Counted from the stretch's first letter, positions 28,577 to 37,588 are shown. The stretch is 64,000 nucleotides of DNA from Lysobacter helvus (GCF_018406645.1 NZ_AP024546.1:1364001-1428000), one strand, 5' to 3'. A program made the numbers and translations. Notes: generated by a model not told the origin, from the sequence alone.

Positions 28577-29206
28577 ATGAAGACGGTGCTCGTGGCCAGT
28601 TCGAAGGGCGGCGTGGGCAAGACCACGTTGTCGACCAACCTCGCGGCGCGCTTCGCGCTCGATGGCAAACGCACGGTGCTGGTCGATGCCGACCGCCAGG
28701 GCTCCTCGCGCCACTGGGCCGAGAAGCGCGCCACCCTCGAACACGCCGTGCTCCCCGTCGACGGCACCCGCAAGGACTGGGACCGCCGCGTCCCGAAGGA
28801 CGCGCAGCACGTGGTGGTCGACGCCGCCGCCGGCGCGCACGGCCAGGAACTCGCGCATTTCCTCGACGTGGCCGATGCGGTCGTCGTCCCGGTGCTGCCG
28901 TCGGTGATCGACATCGAGGCCACCGTCCCTTTCCTCGATACGCTCGCGAAACATCCCCGCGTGCGGAAGGGGCAGCTGCCCGTGGGCCTCGTCGGCAACC
29001 GCCTGCGGCCCTGGACCAATGCCTCGCAGTCGTCGATGGACCTGCTCCGCCAGTGGCCGTATCCGCTGGTCGCCGAACTCCGCGATACGCAGGCCTACGT
29101 GCTGATGGCCGGGCTCGGGCGCAGCCTGTTCGACTACCAGTCCCAGCAGGTGCGCGAGCACCAGGCCGACTGGGCGCCGCTGCTGAAGTGGCTCAAGCGC
29201 GCGTGA
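28577..29206 (+). CDS. ParA family ATPase (orphan)
   Basis: The 209-residue protein is a compact MinD/ParA ATPase. The deviant Walker A KGGVGKTT spans residues 10-17, the A' motif is LVDADRQGSS, and Walker B is in HVVVDAAAG. It lacks the N-terminal DNA-binding region of plasmid ParA, and no parB lies nearby, so the cargo is unknown. Members of this size position protein complexes or act with dedicated partners. The ATG at 28577 is chosen because the Walker strand starts there, with GGGGGTCGGG as ribosome-binding site. TACCCT at 28543-28548 may be the -10 box. It is divergent from the sulfotransferase. Confidence 0.9.
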   Translation: MKTVLVASSKGGVGKTTLSTNLAARFALDGKRTVLVDADRQGSSRHWAEKRATLEHAVLPVDGTRKDWDRRVPKDAQHVVVDAAAGAHGQELAHFLDVADAVVVPVLPSVIDIEATVPFLDTLAKHPRVRKGQLPVGLVGNRLRPWTNASQSSMDLLRQWPYPLVAELRDTQAYVLMAGLGRSLFDYQSQQVREHQADWAPLLKWLKRA

Positions 29207-29241
29207 AACGACATTCACCCCTCGCGCGCTTCCACCTCGGC

Positions 29242-29247
29242 TAAGCT
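29242..29247 (+). promoter_or_regulatory. Leaderless-type -10 box of the SixA-like gene
   Basis: TAAGCT is followed by 6 nt and the ATG at 29254. No Shine-Dalgarno sequence lies between. TTCACC at 29214-29219 is too distant (22 bp) for a normal -35 box. Confidence 0.45.
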
Positions 29248-29253
29248 CCGGGC

Positions 29254-29730
29254 ATGCGCCAACTCATTCTCCTGCGACACGCACACGCCGAGCCCGCTGC
29301 CACCGGCCAGGCCGACCTCGACCGTCCGCTGTCGCCGGAGGGCCTGGCGGAAGCCGAATCCGCCGGCCGCTGGCTGAAGGAACACGGCTTCGTGCCGGAC
29401 CGCGCGCTGTGTTCGCCGTCGCGGCGCACGCGCGAAACGCTCGAAGCGGTGCTCTCCGCGGTGGGCTACGTCGACCAGCGCCTCGAGCCGTCGATCTACG
29501 ACGCCACGCCCGGCACGCTGATCGAGCTGGCCGATGGCCACAAGGACGTCGAACGCCTGCTGCTCGTCGGCCACAACCCCGGTTTCGAACAGCTCGCCGC
29601 GCTCATGCACAGTGGGCAGTCCGGCGATTACCGCGGCATGCCGCCCGGCGGCATCGCGGTGCTGAGCGTGCCGAAGGACGCCGCGATCGAGCCGGGCGTC
29701 GCGCGCCTGGCCGCCTTCTGGTGGCCGTGA
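29254..29730 (+). CDS. SixA-like histidine phosphatase
   Basis: The 158-residue protein starts MRQLILLRHAHAE, giving the catalytic RHG-type motif with His9. It has the second conserved His in GHNPGFEQL and the arginine in SRRTRET. This is the branch-1 histidine phosphatase fold in its short SixA form, which removes phosphate from phosphohistidine of signalling proteins. The target here is not known. It sits just after the orphan ParA and is followed by the yceI-pld pair after 12 bp, so it may lead that operon. Confidence 0.88.
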   Translation: MRQLILLRHAHAEPAATGQADLDRPLSPEGLAEAESAGRWLKEHGFVPDRALCSPSRRTRETLEAVLSAVGYVDQRLEPSIYDATPGTLIELADGHKDVERLLLVGHNPGFEQLAALMHSGQSGDYRGMPPGGIAVLSVPKDAAIEPGVARLAAFWWP

Positions 29731-29742
29731 CGGGCTAGGCGC

Positions 29743-30315
29743 ATGTATCGCTGGATCGCCACCGTGCTGCTGGCGTCAGTCGCAGCCGGCGTGGCAGCGC
29801 AGGCGCAGCTGGCGCACGTGGCGCCGGAATCGAAGTTCGAGTTCACGCTGGTCACGCGCTGGAGCCAGGTGCTGGTCGGTCGGTTCGTGGGCGGCGCCGG
29901 CGAAGTCGTCGACCTCGGCAACGGCAAGCGCCAGGTGCGGTTGCGACTGCCGACCGCGAACGTCGAGATCGTCGACCACCCGCGCTACACCTCGCTCACC
30001 CGCGGCCCGCGCTTCTTCGATGCGGCGCGCTTCCCGGACGTGCAGTTCATCTCCGAACCCTACGACGCCGCGATCCTGCGCGACGGCGGCACGCTGCATG
30101 GCCAGTTGCGCATGCACGGCATCCAGCGGCGCGAACGCTTCGTCCTCTCCGCGGGCCAGTGCGCGCGCCCCGGCCGCGATTGCGCGATCCACGCGCAAGG
30201 CGTCGTCCGCCGCGGCGACTACGACCTGGACGGCTGGCGCCTCGCGCTGAAGGACGAAGTGCGCTTCGACCTGCAGGTGCGCTTGACCGACGTGGCGAGC
30301 GAGCCGGCGAAATGA
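29743..30315 (+). CDS. YceI family periplasmic lipid-binding-like protein
   Basis: The 190-residue product has a signal peptide (MYRWIATVLLASVAAGVAAQA) and a YceI/lipocalin-like beta-barrel domain. The pattern FxFTLxTRWSQVLVGRF, strands RQVRLRLPTANVEI, PRYTSLTRGPRFFDAARFPDVQF and the strand GQLRMHGIQRRE are typical. The family binds isoprenoids or amphiphilic molecules in the periplasm. Its stop overlaps the start of the phospholipase D gene as ATGA, which couples the two. Confidence 0.85.
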   Translation: MYRWIATVLLASVAAGVAAQAQLAHVAPESKFEFTLVTRWSQVLVGRFVGGAGEVVDLGNGKRQVRLRLPTANVEIVDHPRYTSLTRGPRFFDAARFPDVQFISEPYDAAILRDGGTLHGQLRMHGIQRRERFVLSAGQCARPGRDCAIHAQGVVRRGDYDLDGWRLALKDEVRFDLQVRLTDVASEPAK

Positions 30316-32264
30316 GTCCACTGCTGCGGCACCTGCTCGTGCTGGCGCTCGCGCTGTCGTGCGGTGCGTGCGCGATGTCCGAGACCAAGCGCGGGCACGC
30401 CGAAGCCATCGCGATCGGCGCGCGCGCCACCGCCATCGATTGCGACCGCCCCAACCACTGCGCCATCGATTCGCCGCTGCGCAACCTCGCCGACACCGCG
30501 CTGGCCGAATCCGCGAACTCCACCCCGCACCACTTCGCCCTGCTGCTCGACCGCGGCCCCGACGCGCTGATGGCGCGCGTCAACCTCATCCGCAGCGCGC
30601 GCTACACCGTGGACCTGCAGACCTACATCTTCGACGAGGACGACACCGGGCACCTGGTGCTCGACGAACTCCTGGCGGCGGCGCGCCGCGGCGTGAAGGT
30701 GCGGATGATCGTCGACCAGCTCTCCGCGTTGCGGAAGGCCACCACGCTGGCCGCGCTGTCCTCGCAGCACGCCAACCTGGAGCTGCGCGTCTACAACCCG
30801 ATCTTCAACCGCGCACGCATCAGCTACCCGCAGTACCTGATGGCGTCGATCTGCTGCTGGCACCGCCTCAACCAGCGCATGCACAGCAAGCTGCTGCTGG
30901 TGGACGACGCGGTGGGCATCACCGGCGGGCGCAACTACCAGGACGATTACTACGACTGGAGCCCGACCTACGATTTCCGCGACCGCGACGTGCTGGTCGC
31001 CGGCCCGGTGGCGCGCGAGATGGCGTCCAACTTCGATGCGTTCTGGGAATCGCGCCGCAGCGTGCCGGCAGAGCGCCTCGACGACGTGGGCCGCGCGCTG
31101 TTGTCCGAAGGCCCGCAGCCGATGCCGCAGGATCCGTTCGATGCGCCGGCGCGCGTGGAGGCGATGTCGCGCGATGCGAGCGATGCCGCCCTCGTGCGCG
31201 AACGTCTGGTCGCGCCTGCGATGCAGGTCGGCGCCGTGCGTTTCCTCGCGGACCTGCCGCAGAAGCATCGCCGCAGCGCGCCGTCGAACATGGTGGTCGC
31301 GGGCCAGGGCCTGCGCGAAATCATCGAGGCCTCGCAGAAGGAAGTGCTCCTGCAGACCCCCTACCTGGTGCTGTCCGACCAGGCGCAGGACATGTTCCGC
31401 GCGCTGCAGGCACGCCCGGCGCCGCCCAGGATCGTCATCTCGACCAACAGCCTGGCGGCGACCGATGCGTTCATCGCCTACGCGTTGTCGTTCAAGTACA
31501 AGCGCCGCTACCTCCGCGAGTTCGGTTTCCACATCTACGAATTCAAACCGTTCCCGGCCACCGCGCCGATCGACCTGGCGTCCATCGCCGCGGGCGCGGA
31601 GGAAACCAAGGCCGCGGCGTTGGCGATCGACGAAGCCTCGGCGGTACGCATGGATGCCCCGAGCGGCAGCACCGGCGGCAACGCGCGCACCCGTCGCGAA
31701 ACCCCGCAGCAGCAGCGCGAACACGTCGCCACCCGCTACTTCGGCAGCGGCGGCGAAGGCGCCAACGCCCCGGTGCCGTTGCGGCGCGCGGGCGTGCGCA
31801 TCGGGCTGCATGCCAAGTCGATGGTGGTGGACGAACGCATCGCCGTGATCGGCACGCACAACTTCGATCCGCGCGGCGATCGCTACAACACCGAGAGCGC
31901 CGTGGTCATCGACGACCCGGCCTTCGCGCGCCTGCTGGCCGACAGCATCCGCGGCGACATGCGCCCCGAGAATGCCTGGGTGATCGCGCGCCGGGATCCG
32001 GCGCCCGTGTTTTCCGGACTCGACTATTCGCTGGCCAAGGTGTCCGAAGCCCTGCCGTTGTTCGACCTGTGGCCGTGGAAATACGCGACGAGCTACGAAT
32101 TCGCGCCCGGCCCGGAATGCCCCGCGCCGCTGCCGCGCGACGACCCCGGGTTCCGCCGCTGCTACACGCCCGTGGGCCCGTTTCCCGAGGTCAACCTCAG
32201 CGTCAAGGGACTCACCACCCGCATCTTCACGGCCTTCGGCGCGGGCCTGGCACCGATCCTCTGA
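30312..32264 (+). CDS. Phospholipase D family protein (ClsC-like)
   Basis: The 650-residue protein has two HKD motifs, H-S-K-L-L-L-V-D (His191) and H-A-K-S-M-V-V-D (His500), which form one active site. The order and spacing match ClsC/YmdC-type cardiolipin synthases, which join phosphatidyl groups. The N-terminus MSPLLRHLLVLALALSCGAC looks like a signal or lipoprotein sequence, so the enzyme may face the periplasm. ATG 30312 overlaps the yceI stop. A low-complexity linker with many Ala and Thr/Arg (about 430-480) separates the halves. ClsC usually works with a partner; the YceI protein is the only candidate here. Confidence 0.85.
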   Translation: MSPLLRHLLVLALALSCGACAMSETKRGHAEAIAIGARATAIDCDRPNHCAIDSPLRNLADTALAESANSTPHHFALLLDRGPDALMARVNLIRSARYTVDLQTYIFDEDDTGHLVLDELLAAARRGVKVRMIVDQLSALRKATTLAALSSQHANLELRVYNPIFNRARISYPQYLMASICCWHRLNQRMHSKLLLVDDAVGITGGRNYQDDYYDWSPTYDFRDRDVLVAGPVAREMASNFDAFWESRRSVPAERLDDVGRALLSEGPQPMPQDPFDAPARVEAMSRDASDAALVRERLVAPAMQVGAVRFLADLPQKHRRSAPSNMVVAGQGLREIIEASQKEVLLQTPYLVLSDQAQDMFRALQARPAPPRIVISTNSLAATDAFIAYALSFKYKRRYLREFGFHIYEFKPFPATAPIDLASIAAGAEETKAAALAIDEASAVRMDAPSGSTGGNARTRRETPQQQREHVATRYFGSGGEGANAPVPLRRAGVRIGLHAKSMVVDERIAVIGTHNFDPRGDRYNTESAVVIDDPAFARLLADSIRGDMRPENAWVIARRDPAPVFSGLDYSLAKVSEALPLFDLWPWKYATSYEFAPGPECPAPLPRDDPGFRRCYTPVGPFPEVNLSVKGLTTRIFTAFGAGLAPIL

Positions 32265-32368
32265 TCCACGCCGAAAGCGAGTCGGTGCGCGCCGAATGTT
32301 CCGGAGAACCCCACGACTCTGCTAGGCTGCCGGCCTCCCCGCCACGCCTCACGGACCTGGATACCGCC

Positions 32369-32983
32369 ATGTCGATTTCGCTGAATTTCGAACTCAACGA
32401 CCGCGACCTCGAGCATTTCCACAAGGCGATGAAAGCCGCGCAGGAATCGGCGAAGGACCGGACGGCCGAAGACATCGTCATGTGCAGCGGCAAGCTGCTC
32501 GAAGACGCCGCCAAGGTGCACATCCCCGATTTCATCAAGGAACGCCTGCTGCGCCTGGACGACATGATCGCCATGGTGCGCGACGAAGGCTGGCACCTGC
32601 CGGAAGAAGACCGCCAGCGCGTGCTGTCCGCGCTCGTCTACTTCTGCGATCCGAAGGACATCATCCCGGACAACGTCGAGGTGCTGGGCTTCCTCGACGA
32701 CGCGGTGATGATCGAGCTGTGCGTGCGCGACCTGAAGCACGAGCTCGACGCCTACGACGACTTCTGCGACTACCGCGACCACGAAGCCAAGCGCCGTGGC
32801 CAGGATCCGGCCAAGCTCGGCCGCGAAGAGTGGCTGGAATCGCGCCGCAACGAACTCGTCGACCGCATGCATGTCCGCCGCGAGCGCGAGTTCGGCACCG
32901 GCTACGGCAGCAGCAGCGGTTATGCCTCCAAGCACGAGTCGTACACCCGCGGCTGGCGCCCGGGCGTCTTCAAGTTCGGCTGA
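32369..32983 (+). CDS. YkvA (DUF1232) family protein
   Basis: The 204-residue protein contains the DUF1232 core, with VLSALVYFCDPKDIIPDNV (about residues 90-108), LGFLDDAVMI and VRDLKHELDAYDDFCDYR. Members often have a membrane helix, but this one is mostly soluble; its function is unknown. TAGGCT at 32323-32328 is a candidate -10 box. The gene starts a run of four same-strand genes in which each is 0-74 bp from the next. Confidence 0.82.
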   Translation: MSISLNFELNDRDLEHFHKAMKAAQESAKDRTAEDIVMCSGKLLEDAAKVHIPDFIKERLLRLDDMIAMVRDEGWHLPEEDRQRVLSALVYFCDPKDIIPDNVEVLGFLDDAVMIELCVRDLKHELDAYDDFCDYRDHEAKRRGQDPAKLGREEWLESRRNELVDRMHVRREREFGTGYGSSSGYASKHESYTRGWRPGVFKFG

Positions 32984-32997
32984 GCCAGGCCGCCGGC

Positions 32998-33468
32998 ATG
33001 GCTTCCGGCGACCGCCCCCCGTCGTCGCACCCGGGACCGTTCCGTCCCGGCGCCTCGATCGAATCGCTCAACGCGATGTCGGCGGGCACCTCCATGGAAA
33101 CGCTGGGCATCCTGTTCACCGAGATCGGTTACGACTTCCTGCGCGCGACCATGCCGGTCGATGCGCGCACGCGCCAACCCTACGGCCTGCTGCACGGCGG
33201 CGCTTCGGTGCTGCTGGCCGAAACCCTCGGCAGTTCCGCCGGCATGTTGTGCGTCGGCGAAGGCGAAGGCTGCGTCGGCATCGAGATCAACGCCAACCAC
33301 GTGCGGGGCGTGCGCGAAGGCCTGGTCACCGGCACCGCGCGGCCTTTGCACGTCGGCCGCCAGACCCAGGTGTGGGAAATCCGCATCGAAGACGAACGCG
33401 CCCGCCTGGTGTGCATCTCGCGCCTGACCCTGGCGGTGATCGCGCTGCCCGCCGGCGCGCCGAAGTGA
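32998..33468 (+). CDS. Hotdog-fold thioesterase (PaaI/MenI-like)
   Basis: The 156-residue enzyme shows the hotdog pattern PYGLLHGGASVLLAETLGS with the catalytic-site HGG and Glu, and downstream EINANHVRGVREGLVTGTARPLHVGR. It resembles EntH/MenI (YdiI)-type acyl-CoA thioesterases that hydrolyse CoA esters. The N-terminal 25 residues are Pro/Ser-rich. It starts 15 nt after the DUF1232 gene, and its stop overlaps the GTG start of the acyltransferase, so the two lipid genes are coupled. Confidence 0.87.
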   Translation: MASGDRPPSSHPGPFRPGASIESLNAMSAGTSMETLGILFTEIGYDFLRATMPVDARTRQPYGLLHGGASVLLAETLGSSAGMLCVGEGEGCVGIEINANHVRGVREGLVTGTARPLHVGRQTQVWEIRIEDERARLVCISRLTLAVIALPAGAPK

Positions 33469-34229
33469 AGGGCCCCAACGCCCTGCGGTTCGCGCTGCGG
33501 ATGCCGCTGCTCGCCTGGCACGTGCTCATCGACCTGCCGATCACCCTGCTGGTGATGCTGCCGCCGATCGGGCGCATCGACATCGGCGGCGAACCGCTCG
33601 AGCACCGCATGATCCGCTGGTGGCAGGGCGGGCTGATGCGCATCTTCGGCTTCCGCATGCATCGCCGCGGCGTGCCGTTGCCGGGCGCCACGCTGTTCGT
33701 CGCCAACCACGTCAGCTGGGTCGACATCGTCGCGCTGCACAGCCAGCGGATGATGGGCTTCGTCGCCAAGCGCGAGATCCGCGGCTGGCCGCTGGTGGGC
33801 TGGCTGGCCACGCGCGGCGAAACGATCTACCACGAGCGCGGCAGCAGCGAATCGATGGGTGGCGTGCTGCACGAGATGCTGGCGCGCCTGCGCGCCGGGC
33901 GTTCGGTAGGCGTGTTTCCCGAAGGCCGCACGCGCGATGGCCGCGAGATCGGCCCGTTCCACGCGCGCATCTTCCTGGCCGCGGTGGAGGCCGGCGTGCG
34001 CGTCCAGCCGGTCGCGCTGCGCTACGGGAAGGGCGCATCGGCGCAACCGGTGGTCGCCTTCGGGCCGGACGAAAGTTTCGCCGCCAATTTCCTGCGCCTG
34101 CTCGGCGAGCCGGCGCGGGAGACCGAGGTGTGGTTCCTCGAACCGATCGACGTGTCCGATGCCGGCGGCCGCCGGCGGATCGCCGAGCTGGCGCGCGAAC
34201 GCATCGTCGAAGCGATGGCGGCCCCTTGA
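33465..34229 (+). CDS. Lysophospholipid acyltransferase family (PlsC-like)
   Basis: The 254-residue protein begins with GTG 33465, which overlaps the thioesterase stop as GTGA. It has an N-terminal hydrophobic helix (about 7-33), the catalytic HX4D motif with His82 and Asp87 in NHVSWVD, and the acceptor-binding motif FPEGRTRDG. It belongs to the 1-acylglycerol-3-phosphate or related acyltransferases in the inner membrane. The exact acceptor is uncertain: PlsC, or an ornithine-lipid type enzyme. Confidence 0.88.
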   Translation: MKGPNALRFALRMPLLAWHVLIDLPITLLVMLPPIGRIDIGGEPLEHRMIRWWQGGLMRIFGFRMHRRGVPLPGATLFVANHVSWVDIVALHSQRMMGFVAKREIRGWPLVGWLATRGETIYHERGSSESMGGVLHEMLARLRAGRSVGVFPEGRTRDGREIGPFHARIFLAAVEAGVRVQPVALRYGKGASAQPVVAFGPDESFAANFLRLLGEPARETEVWFLEPIDVSDAGGRRRIAELARERIVEAMAAP

Positions 34230-34290
34230 GTTCCAGCGTTGGTTCGCCGACCTGCGACGGGTTAGAGCGCGACCTCGACACGGGGCGCGC

Positions 34291-34296
34291 TAGCCT
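34291..34296 (+). promoter_or_regulatory. Leaderless-type -10 box of the YheT-like gene
   Basis: TAGCCT is followed by 7 nt and then the ATG at 34304, with no ribosome-binding site in between. Confidence 0.45.
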
Positions 34297-34303
34297 CCGC
34301 GAC

Positions 34304-35323
34304 ATGCTCACCGCCCGCGACTATCGCCCGCCGCGTTCGCTGTACAGCCCGCACCTGCAATCGGTGCTGGGCTCCAGCGCGTTGCGCCGCCGGCGCGGCC
34401 GGAGCGCCATGGCCGCCAGCGGCGCCGTCACCACCGCGCACATCATCGACGCCGGCGACGGCGTGCGCCTGCAGGGCCTGCATTCGGCGATGCCCGGCGT
34501 CACGCCGCGCGCGCTCGCGCTGCTGCTGCACGGCTGGGAAGGCAGCGCCGAATCCAGCTACATGCAATTGACCGCCGCGCGGTTGCTCGCGCGCGGGTTC
34601 GAAGTGTTCCGGCTCAACTTCCGCGACCACGGCGACACGCACCATCTCAACGAAGGCCTCTTCCATTCCAACCGCATCGACGAAGTCGTGCACGCGGCCG
34701 CGGAAATCGCGCACCGCTATGCCACGCGCCCGATGGTGGTGGCGGGGTATTCGCTCGGCGGGAACTTCGCGCTGCGCATCGCCCTGCGCGCGCAGGCTGC
34801 CGGCATTCCGCTCGTGCACGTCGCGGCGGTGTGCCCGGTGCTGGATCCGGCGCGCACGATGGACAACATGGAACGCGGCCTGCCGCTGTACATGTGGTAC
34901 TTCGAACGCAAGTGGCGCGAATCGCTGGCGCGCAAGCGCAAGCTGTTCCCGCAGCACCACGATTTCGACGACCAGGTACTCGGCCTGCGCATGCGGCCGC
35001 TCACGCAGTGGATGGTGGAGCGGCACACGCAGTTCGGTTCGCTCGACGGCTATTTCCAGGGTTATTCGATCGCGGGCGATCGCCTGGCGTCGCTGTCGGT
35101 GCCGGCGAGCATCCTGATGTCGGAAGACGATCCGGTCATTCCCGTCGACGAATTCCGCCAGCTCGCGTTGCCCGCGCACGCGCACCTGGACATCGCACCG
35201 CACGGCGGCCACTGCGGCTTCCTCGAGAACTGGCGCGGCGACGGCTTCGCCGAACGCTGGGTCGCCGAACGACTGGACGCCGCCGTCGACCTGTCCGTGG
35301 CAACATCGCCCGCCCTGGCCTGA
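34304..35323 (+). CDS. Alpha/beta hydrolase of the YheT family
   Basis: The 339-residue protein has the hydrolase oxyanion region ALLLHGWEGSAES, the nucleophile elbow GYSLGG, and an Asp/His pair near the C-terminus (SEDDPVIP and HGGHCGF). The N-terminal YRPPRSLYSPHLQSVLGSS is typical of the YheT/ABHD1-3 group, which acts on lipid or ester substrates. It probably stands at the head of its own transcript, and is followed by the PEBP and SDR genes with short gaps. Confidence 0.88.
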   Translation: MLTARDYRPPRSLYSPHLQSVLGSSALRRRRGRSAMAASGAVTTAHIIDAGDGVRLQGLHSAMPGVTPRALALLLHGWEGSAESSYMQLTAARLLARGFEVFRLNFRDHGDTHHLNEGLFHSNRIDEVVHAAAEIAHRYATRPMVVAGYSLGGNFALRIALRAQAAGIPLVHVAAVCPVLDPARTMDNMERGLPLYMWYFERKWRESLARKRKLFPQHHDFDDQVLGLRMRPLTQWMVERHTQFGSLDGYFQGYSIAGDRLASLSVPASILMSEDDPVIPVDEFRQLALPAHAHLDIAPHGGHCGFLENWRGDGFAERWVAERLDAAVDLSVATSPALA

Positions 35324-35334
35324 GAGGAACGCGC

Positions 35335-35949
35335 ATGCGCATCTGGAGCGAGAGTTTCGAACACCGCGGGCCCATCCCCGCCGAGTTCGCGATGGGCACG
35401 CCGGACGGCTTCGGCGGCAATCGCAATCCGCACCTGGCGTGGGACGACGCGCCGGCCGACACGCAATCCTTCGTGCTGCTGTGCATCGACACCGACGCGC
35501 CGACCGATCCGTCGACCGTGGGCCGCGACGACCTGCAGATTCCCGTCGAGCAACCGCGCGCGGACTTCGTGCACTGGGCGATGGTGGACATTCCCGCCAA
35601 CGTGCATGCGATCGCGGCCGGCAGCTGCAGCGACGGCGTGACCAAGCACGGCAAGCAGTCGCCGCCGTGCCCGCCCGGCGCGCGCCAGGGCTTGAACGAT
35701 TACACCGGCTGGTTCGCGGGCGATGCCGACATGCGCGGCCAGTGGCGCGGTTACGACGGTCCGTATCCGCCGGCCAACGACCTGCGCGTGCATCGCTACT
35801 TCTTCCGCCTGTTCGCGCTGCGCGTGCCGAAGCTCGACGTCCCGGAGGATTTCACCGCCGCCGATGTCTTCCATGCGCTCCAGCCGCACGAAATCACCGA
35901 GGCCGCGATCTACGGCACGTACACGCTCAATCCGCAGGTCAAGGGTTGA
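35335..35949 (+). CDS. PEBP family protein (YbhB/YbcL)
   Basis: The 204-residue protein carries the phosphatidylethanolamine-binding signature: GNRNPHLAWDDAPADTQSFVLLCID, VHWAMVDIPA, then a GYDGPYPP(A)NDLRVHRYFFRLFAL block that forms the ligand pocket. No signal peptide is visible, so it is cytoplasmic. Bacterial members are called Raf-kinase-inhibitor-like, without a known kinase target. It is larger than E. coli YbhB (158 aa) owing to an insert around residues 65-75 and 105-130. It overlaps the TTG start of the SDR gene. Confidence 0.87.
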   Translation: MRIWSESFEHRGPIPAEFAMGTPDGFGGNRNPHLAWDDAPADTQSFVLLCIDTDAPTDPSTVGRDDLQIPVEQPRADFVHWAMVDIPANVHAIAAGSCSDGVTKHGKQSPPCPPGARQGLNDYTGWFAGDADMRGQWRGYDGPYPPANDLRVHRYFFRLFALRVPKLDVPEDFTAADVFHALQPHEITEAAIYGTYTLNPQVKG

Positions 35950-36707
35950 GCGCGCGCGTTGCGATCGTCACCGGCGCCAGTCGCGGCATCGGCGCGGCGA
36001 TCGCACGGGCGCTCGCGGAAGACGGGTGCCACGTGGTGGCGGCCGCGCGTTCGGATGACGCCTTGCGTGGCGTGGTCGAGGCGTTCTCGGTGCGCGGATT
36101 GGCCGTGCCGTGCGATCTCGCGGCGCCGGAGGCGGCGACGCAACTGGTCGACGCCGCGATGCAGGCCTTCGGTCGCATCGATGTGGTGGTGAACAACGCC
36201 GGCGCGACGCCGCGCGGGGATTTCCTCGCGTTCGACGATGCGGCGTGGGAGGCGGGTTTCGCGCTCAAGTTCTTCGGCGCCGTGCGTTTGTGTCGCGCTG
36301 CGTGGCCGCAGCTGGTCGCGCAACAGGGCTGCATCGTGAACATCGCTGGCATCGGCGGGCGCACGGGCAACGCGGACTTCACCATCGGCGGCAGCGTCAA
36401 CGCAGCGCTGCTCAACCTGACGAAGGCGCTGGCCGATCGGGGCGTACGCGACGGCGTGCGCGTCAACGCGGTGAATCCGAGCAGCATCGCAACGGAACGC
36501 ACGCAGGTGCGCATCGACAAGCTGGCGGCGGAACGCGGCATCGCGCCGGACGCCGCGTCGTCCGAACTCGCGCGCGACCTGCGCGTCGCACGCTTCGGCA
36601 CGCCGGCGGAAATCGCGTCCGTCGTGGCGTTCCTCGCCTCGGATCGCGCCAGCTACATGCAGGGCGCAATCGTCGACGTCGACGGCGGGCAGACCCGCAC
36701 GCTGTAG
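35946..36707 (+). CDS. SDR-fold protein with a non-canonical active site
   Basis: The 253-residue protein starts with TTG 35946, overlapping the PEBP stop (TTGA), with AAGGG just upstream. The Rossmann motif TGASRGIG and the NNAG motif are intact, so nucleotide binding is likely. The catalytic YxxxK of SDR enzymes is replaced: aligned on the NAALLNLTKAL helix, the Lys position is Asn and the Tyr position is Gly, while the usual Ser in the INxxS strand is Gly (NIAGIGG). A Phe stands three residues before the normal Tyr place. It may act as a binding protein or use other residues. The C-terminal DVDGGQTRTL is usual for SDRs. Confidence 0.85.
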   Translation: MSARVAIVTGASRGIGAAIARALAEDGCHVVAAARSDDALRGVVEAFSVRGLAVPCDLAAPEAATQLVDAAMQAFGRIDVVVNNAGATPRGDFLAFDDAAWEAGFALKFFGAVRLCRAAWPQLVAQQGCIVNIAGIGGRTGNADFTIGGSVNAALLNLTKALADRGVRDGVRVNAVNPSSIATERTQVRIDKLAAERGIAPDAASSELARDLRVARFGTPAEIASVVAFLASDRASYMQGAIVDVDGGQTRTL

Positions 36708-36708
36708 A

Positions 36709-37539
36709 TCAGCGCGCGGGCACCAGCAGCAGCAACGCCGCGCCCACCACGAAGCGATACACCGCGAACGCCGTGAAGCGGTGCGTCTGGATGTAGCGCA
36801 GCAGCCACTTCACCGCGATGAAGGCGGTGACCGCGGAGGCGACGAAGGCCACCGCGAGCGCGTTCCAGTCTTCGCCCGCCAGGCCGCCTTCGCGCGCGAC
36901 GTGCAGCAGTTCGTAGCCGGTGGCCGCGAACATCGTCGGGATGCCGACCAGGAACGCGAATTCCGTCGCCGCCGCGCGGCTGGTCACGCCGAACAGCAGC
37001 GCGACGAAGATCGTCGCCGCCGAGCGCGACGTGCCGGGGAAGACGCCCGCAACGACCTGCGCCACGCCGACCAGGATCGCGACGGTCCACGTGATGTTGG
37101 AACGTTCGCCCAGCACCACCGCGCGCTTGGCCGCGAAGTGCTCCGCGAGCAGCATCCACGCCGCGCCCAGCACCAGCGCCCACGCCACCGGCGCCACGTC
37201 TTCCGGCAACTCGAAGCCGAGCTTCTTCACCACCAGGCCGAGCACCGCGGTCACGCCGAATGCGACGGCCAGCTTGAACGCGTAATCGCGCGGCGCCTGT
37301 CCGTGCACCGGTGCGGCCTGCGCCGGATGCAGGAAGCTGTCGGCGAGTTGCCACAAACGCTGCCGGTAGATCACCACCACCGCGAGGATCGCGCCGGCCT
37401 GGATCGCGATGTTGAACAGGTCGCTGCGATGCCCGAGCCAGCGCTCGGCGATGAGCAGGTGACCGGTGCTGGAGATCGGCAGGAATTCGGTGATGCCTTC
37501 GATGATGCCGAGCAGCAGCGCGGCCAGGAGATCGGTCAT
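36709..37539 (-). CDS. uppP: Undecaprenyl-diphosphatase UppP (BacA)
   Basis: The 276-residue membrane protein dephosphorylates undecaprenyl diphosphate to recycle the lipid carrier of cell-wall synthesis, and gives bacitracin resistance. The conserved blocks are GIIEGITEFLPISSTGHL (about residues 11-28) and the active-site region PGTSRSAATI (about 170-180). About eight TM helices fit the family. Its stop is 1 bp from the convergent SDR stop. It lies 49 bp downstream of the RES toxin gene on the same strand, which could link it to that transcript. Confidence 0.96.
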   Translation of the reverse strand: MTDLLAALLLGIIEGITEFLPISSTGHLLIAERWLGHRSDLFNIAIQAGAILAVVVIYRQRLWQLADSFLHPAQAAPVHGQAPRDYAFKLAVAFGVTAVLGLVVKKLGFELPEDVAPVAWALVLGAAWMLLAEHFAAKRAVVLGERSNITWTVAILVGVAQVVAGVFPGTSRSAATIFVALLFGVTSRAAATEFAFLVGIPTMFAATGYELLHVAREGGLAGEDWNALAVAFVASAVTAFIAVKWLLRYIQTHRFTAFAVYRFVVGAALLLLVPAR

Positions 37540-37588
37540 TGGGGATTCGCGGAAGAGGGAAGGGACGGCAACGCCGGATGGTCGCGTT

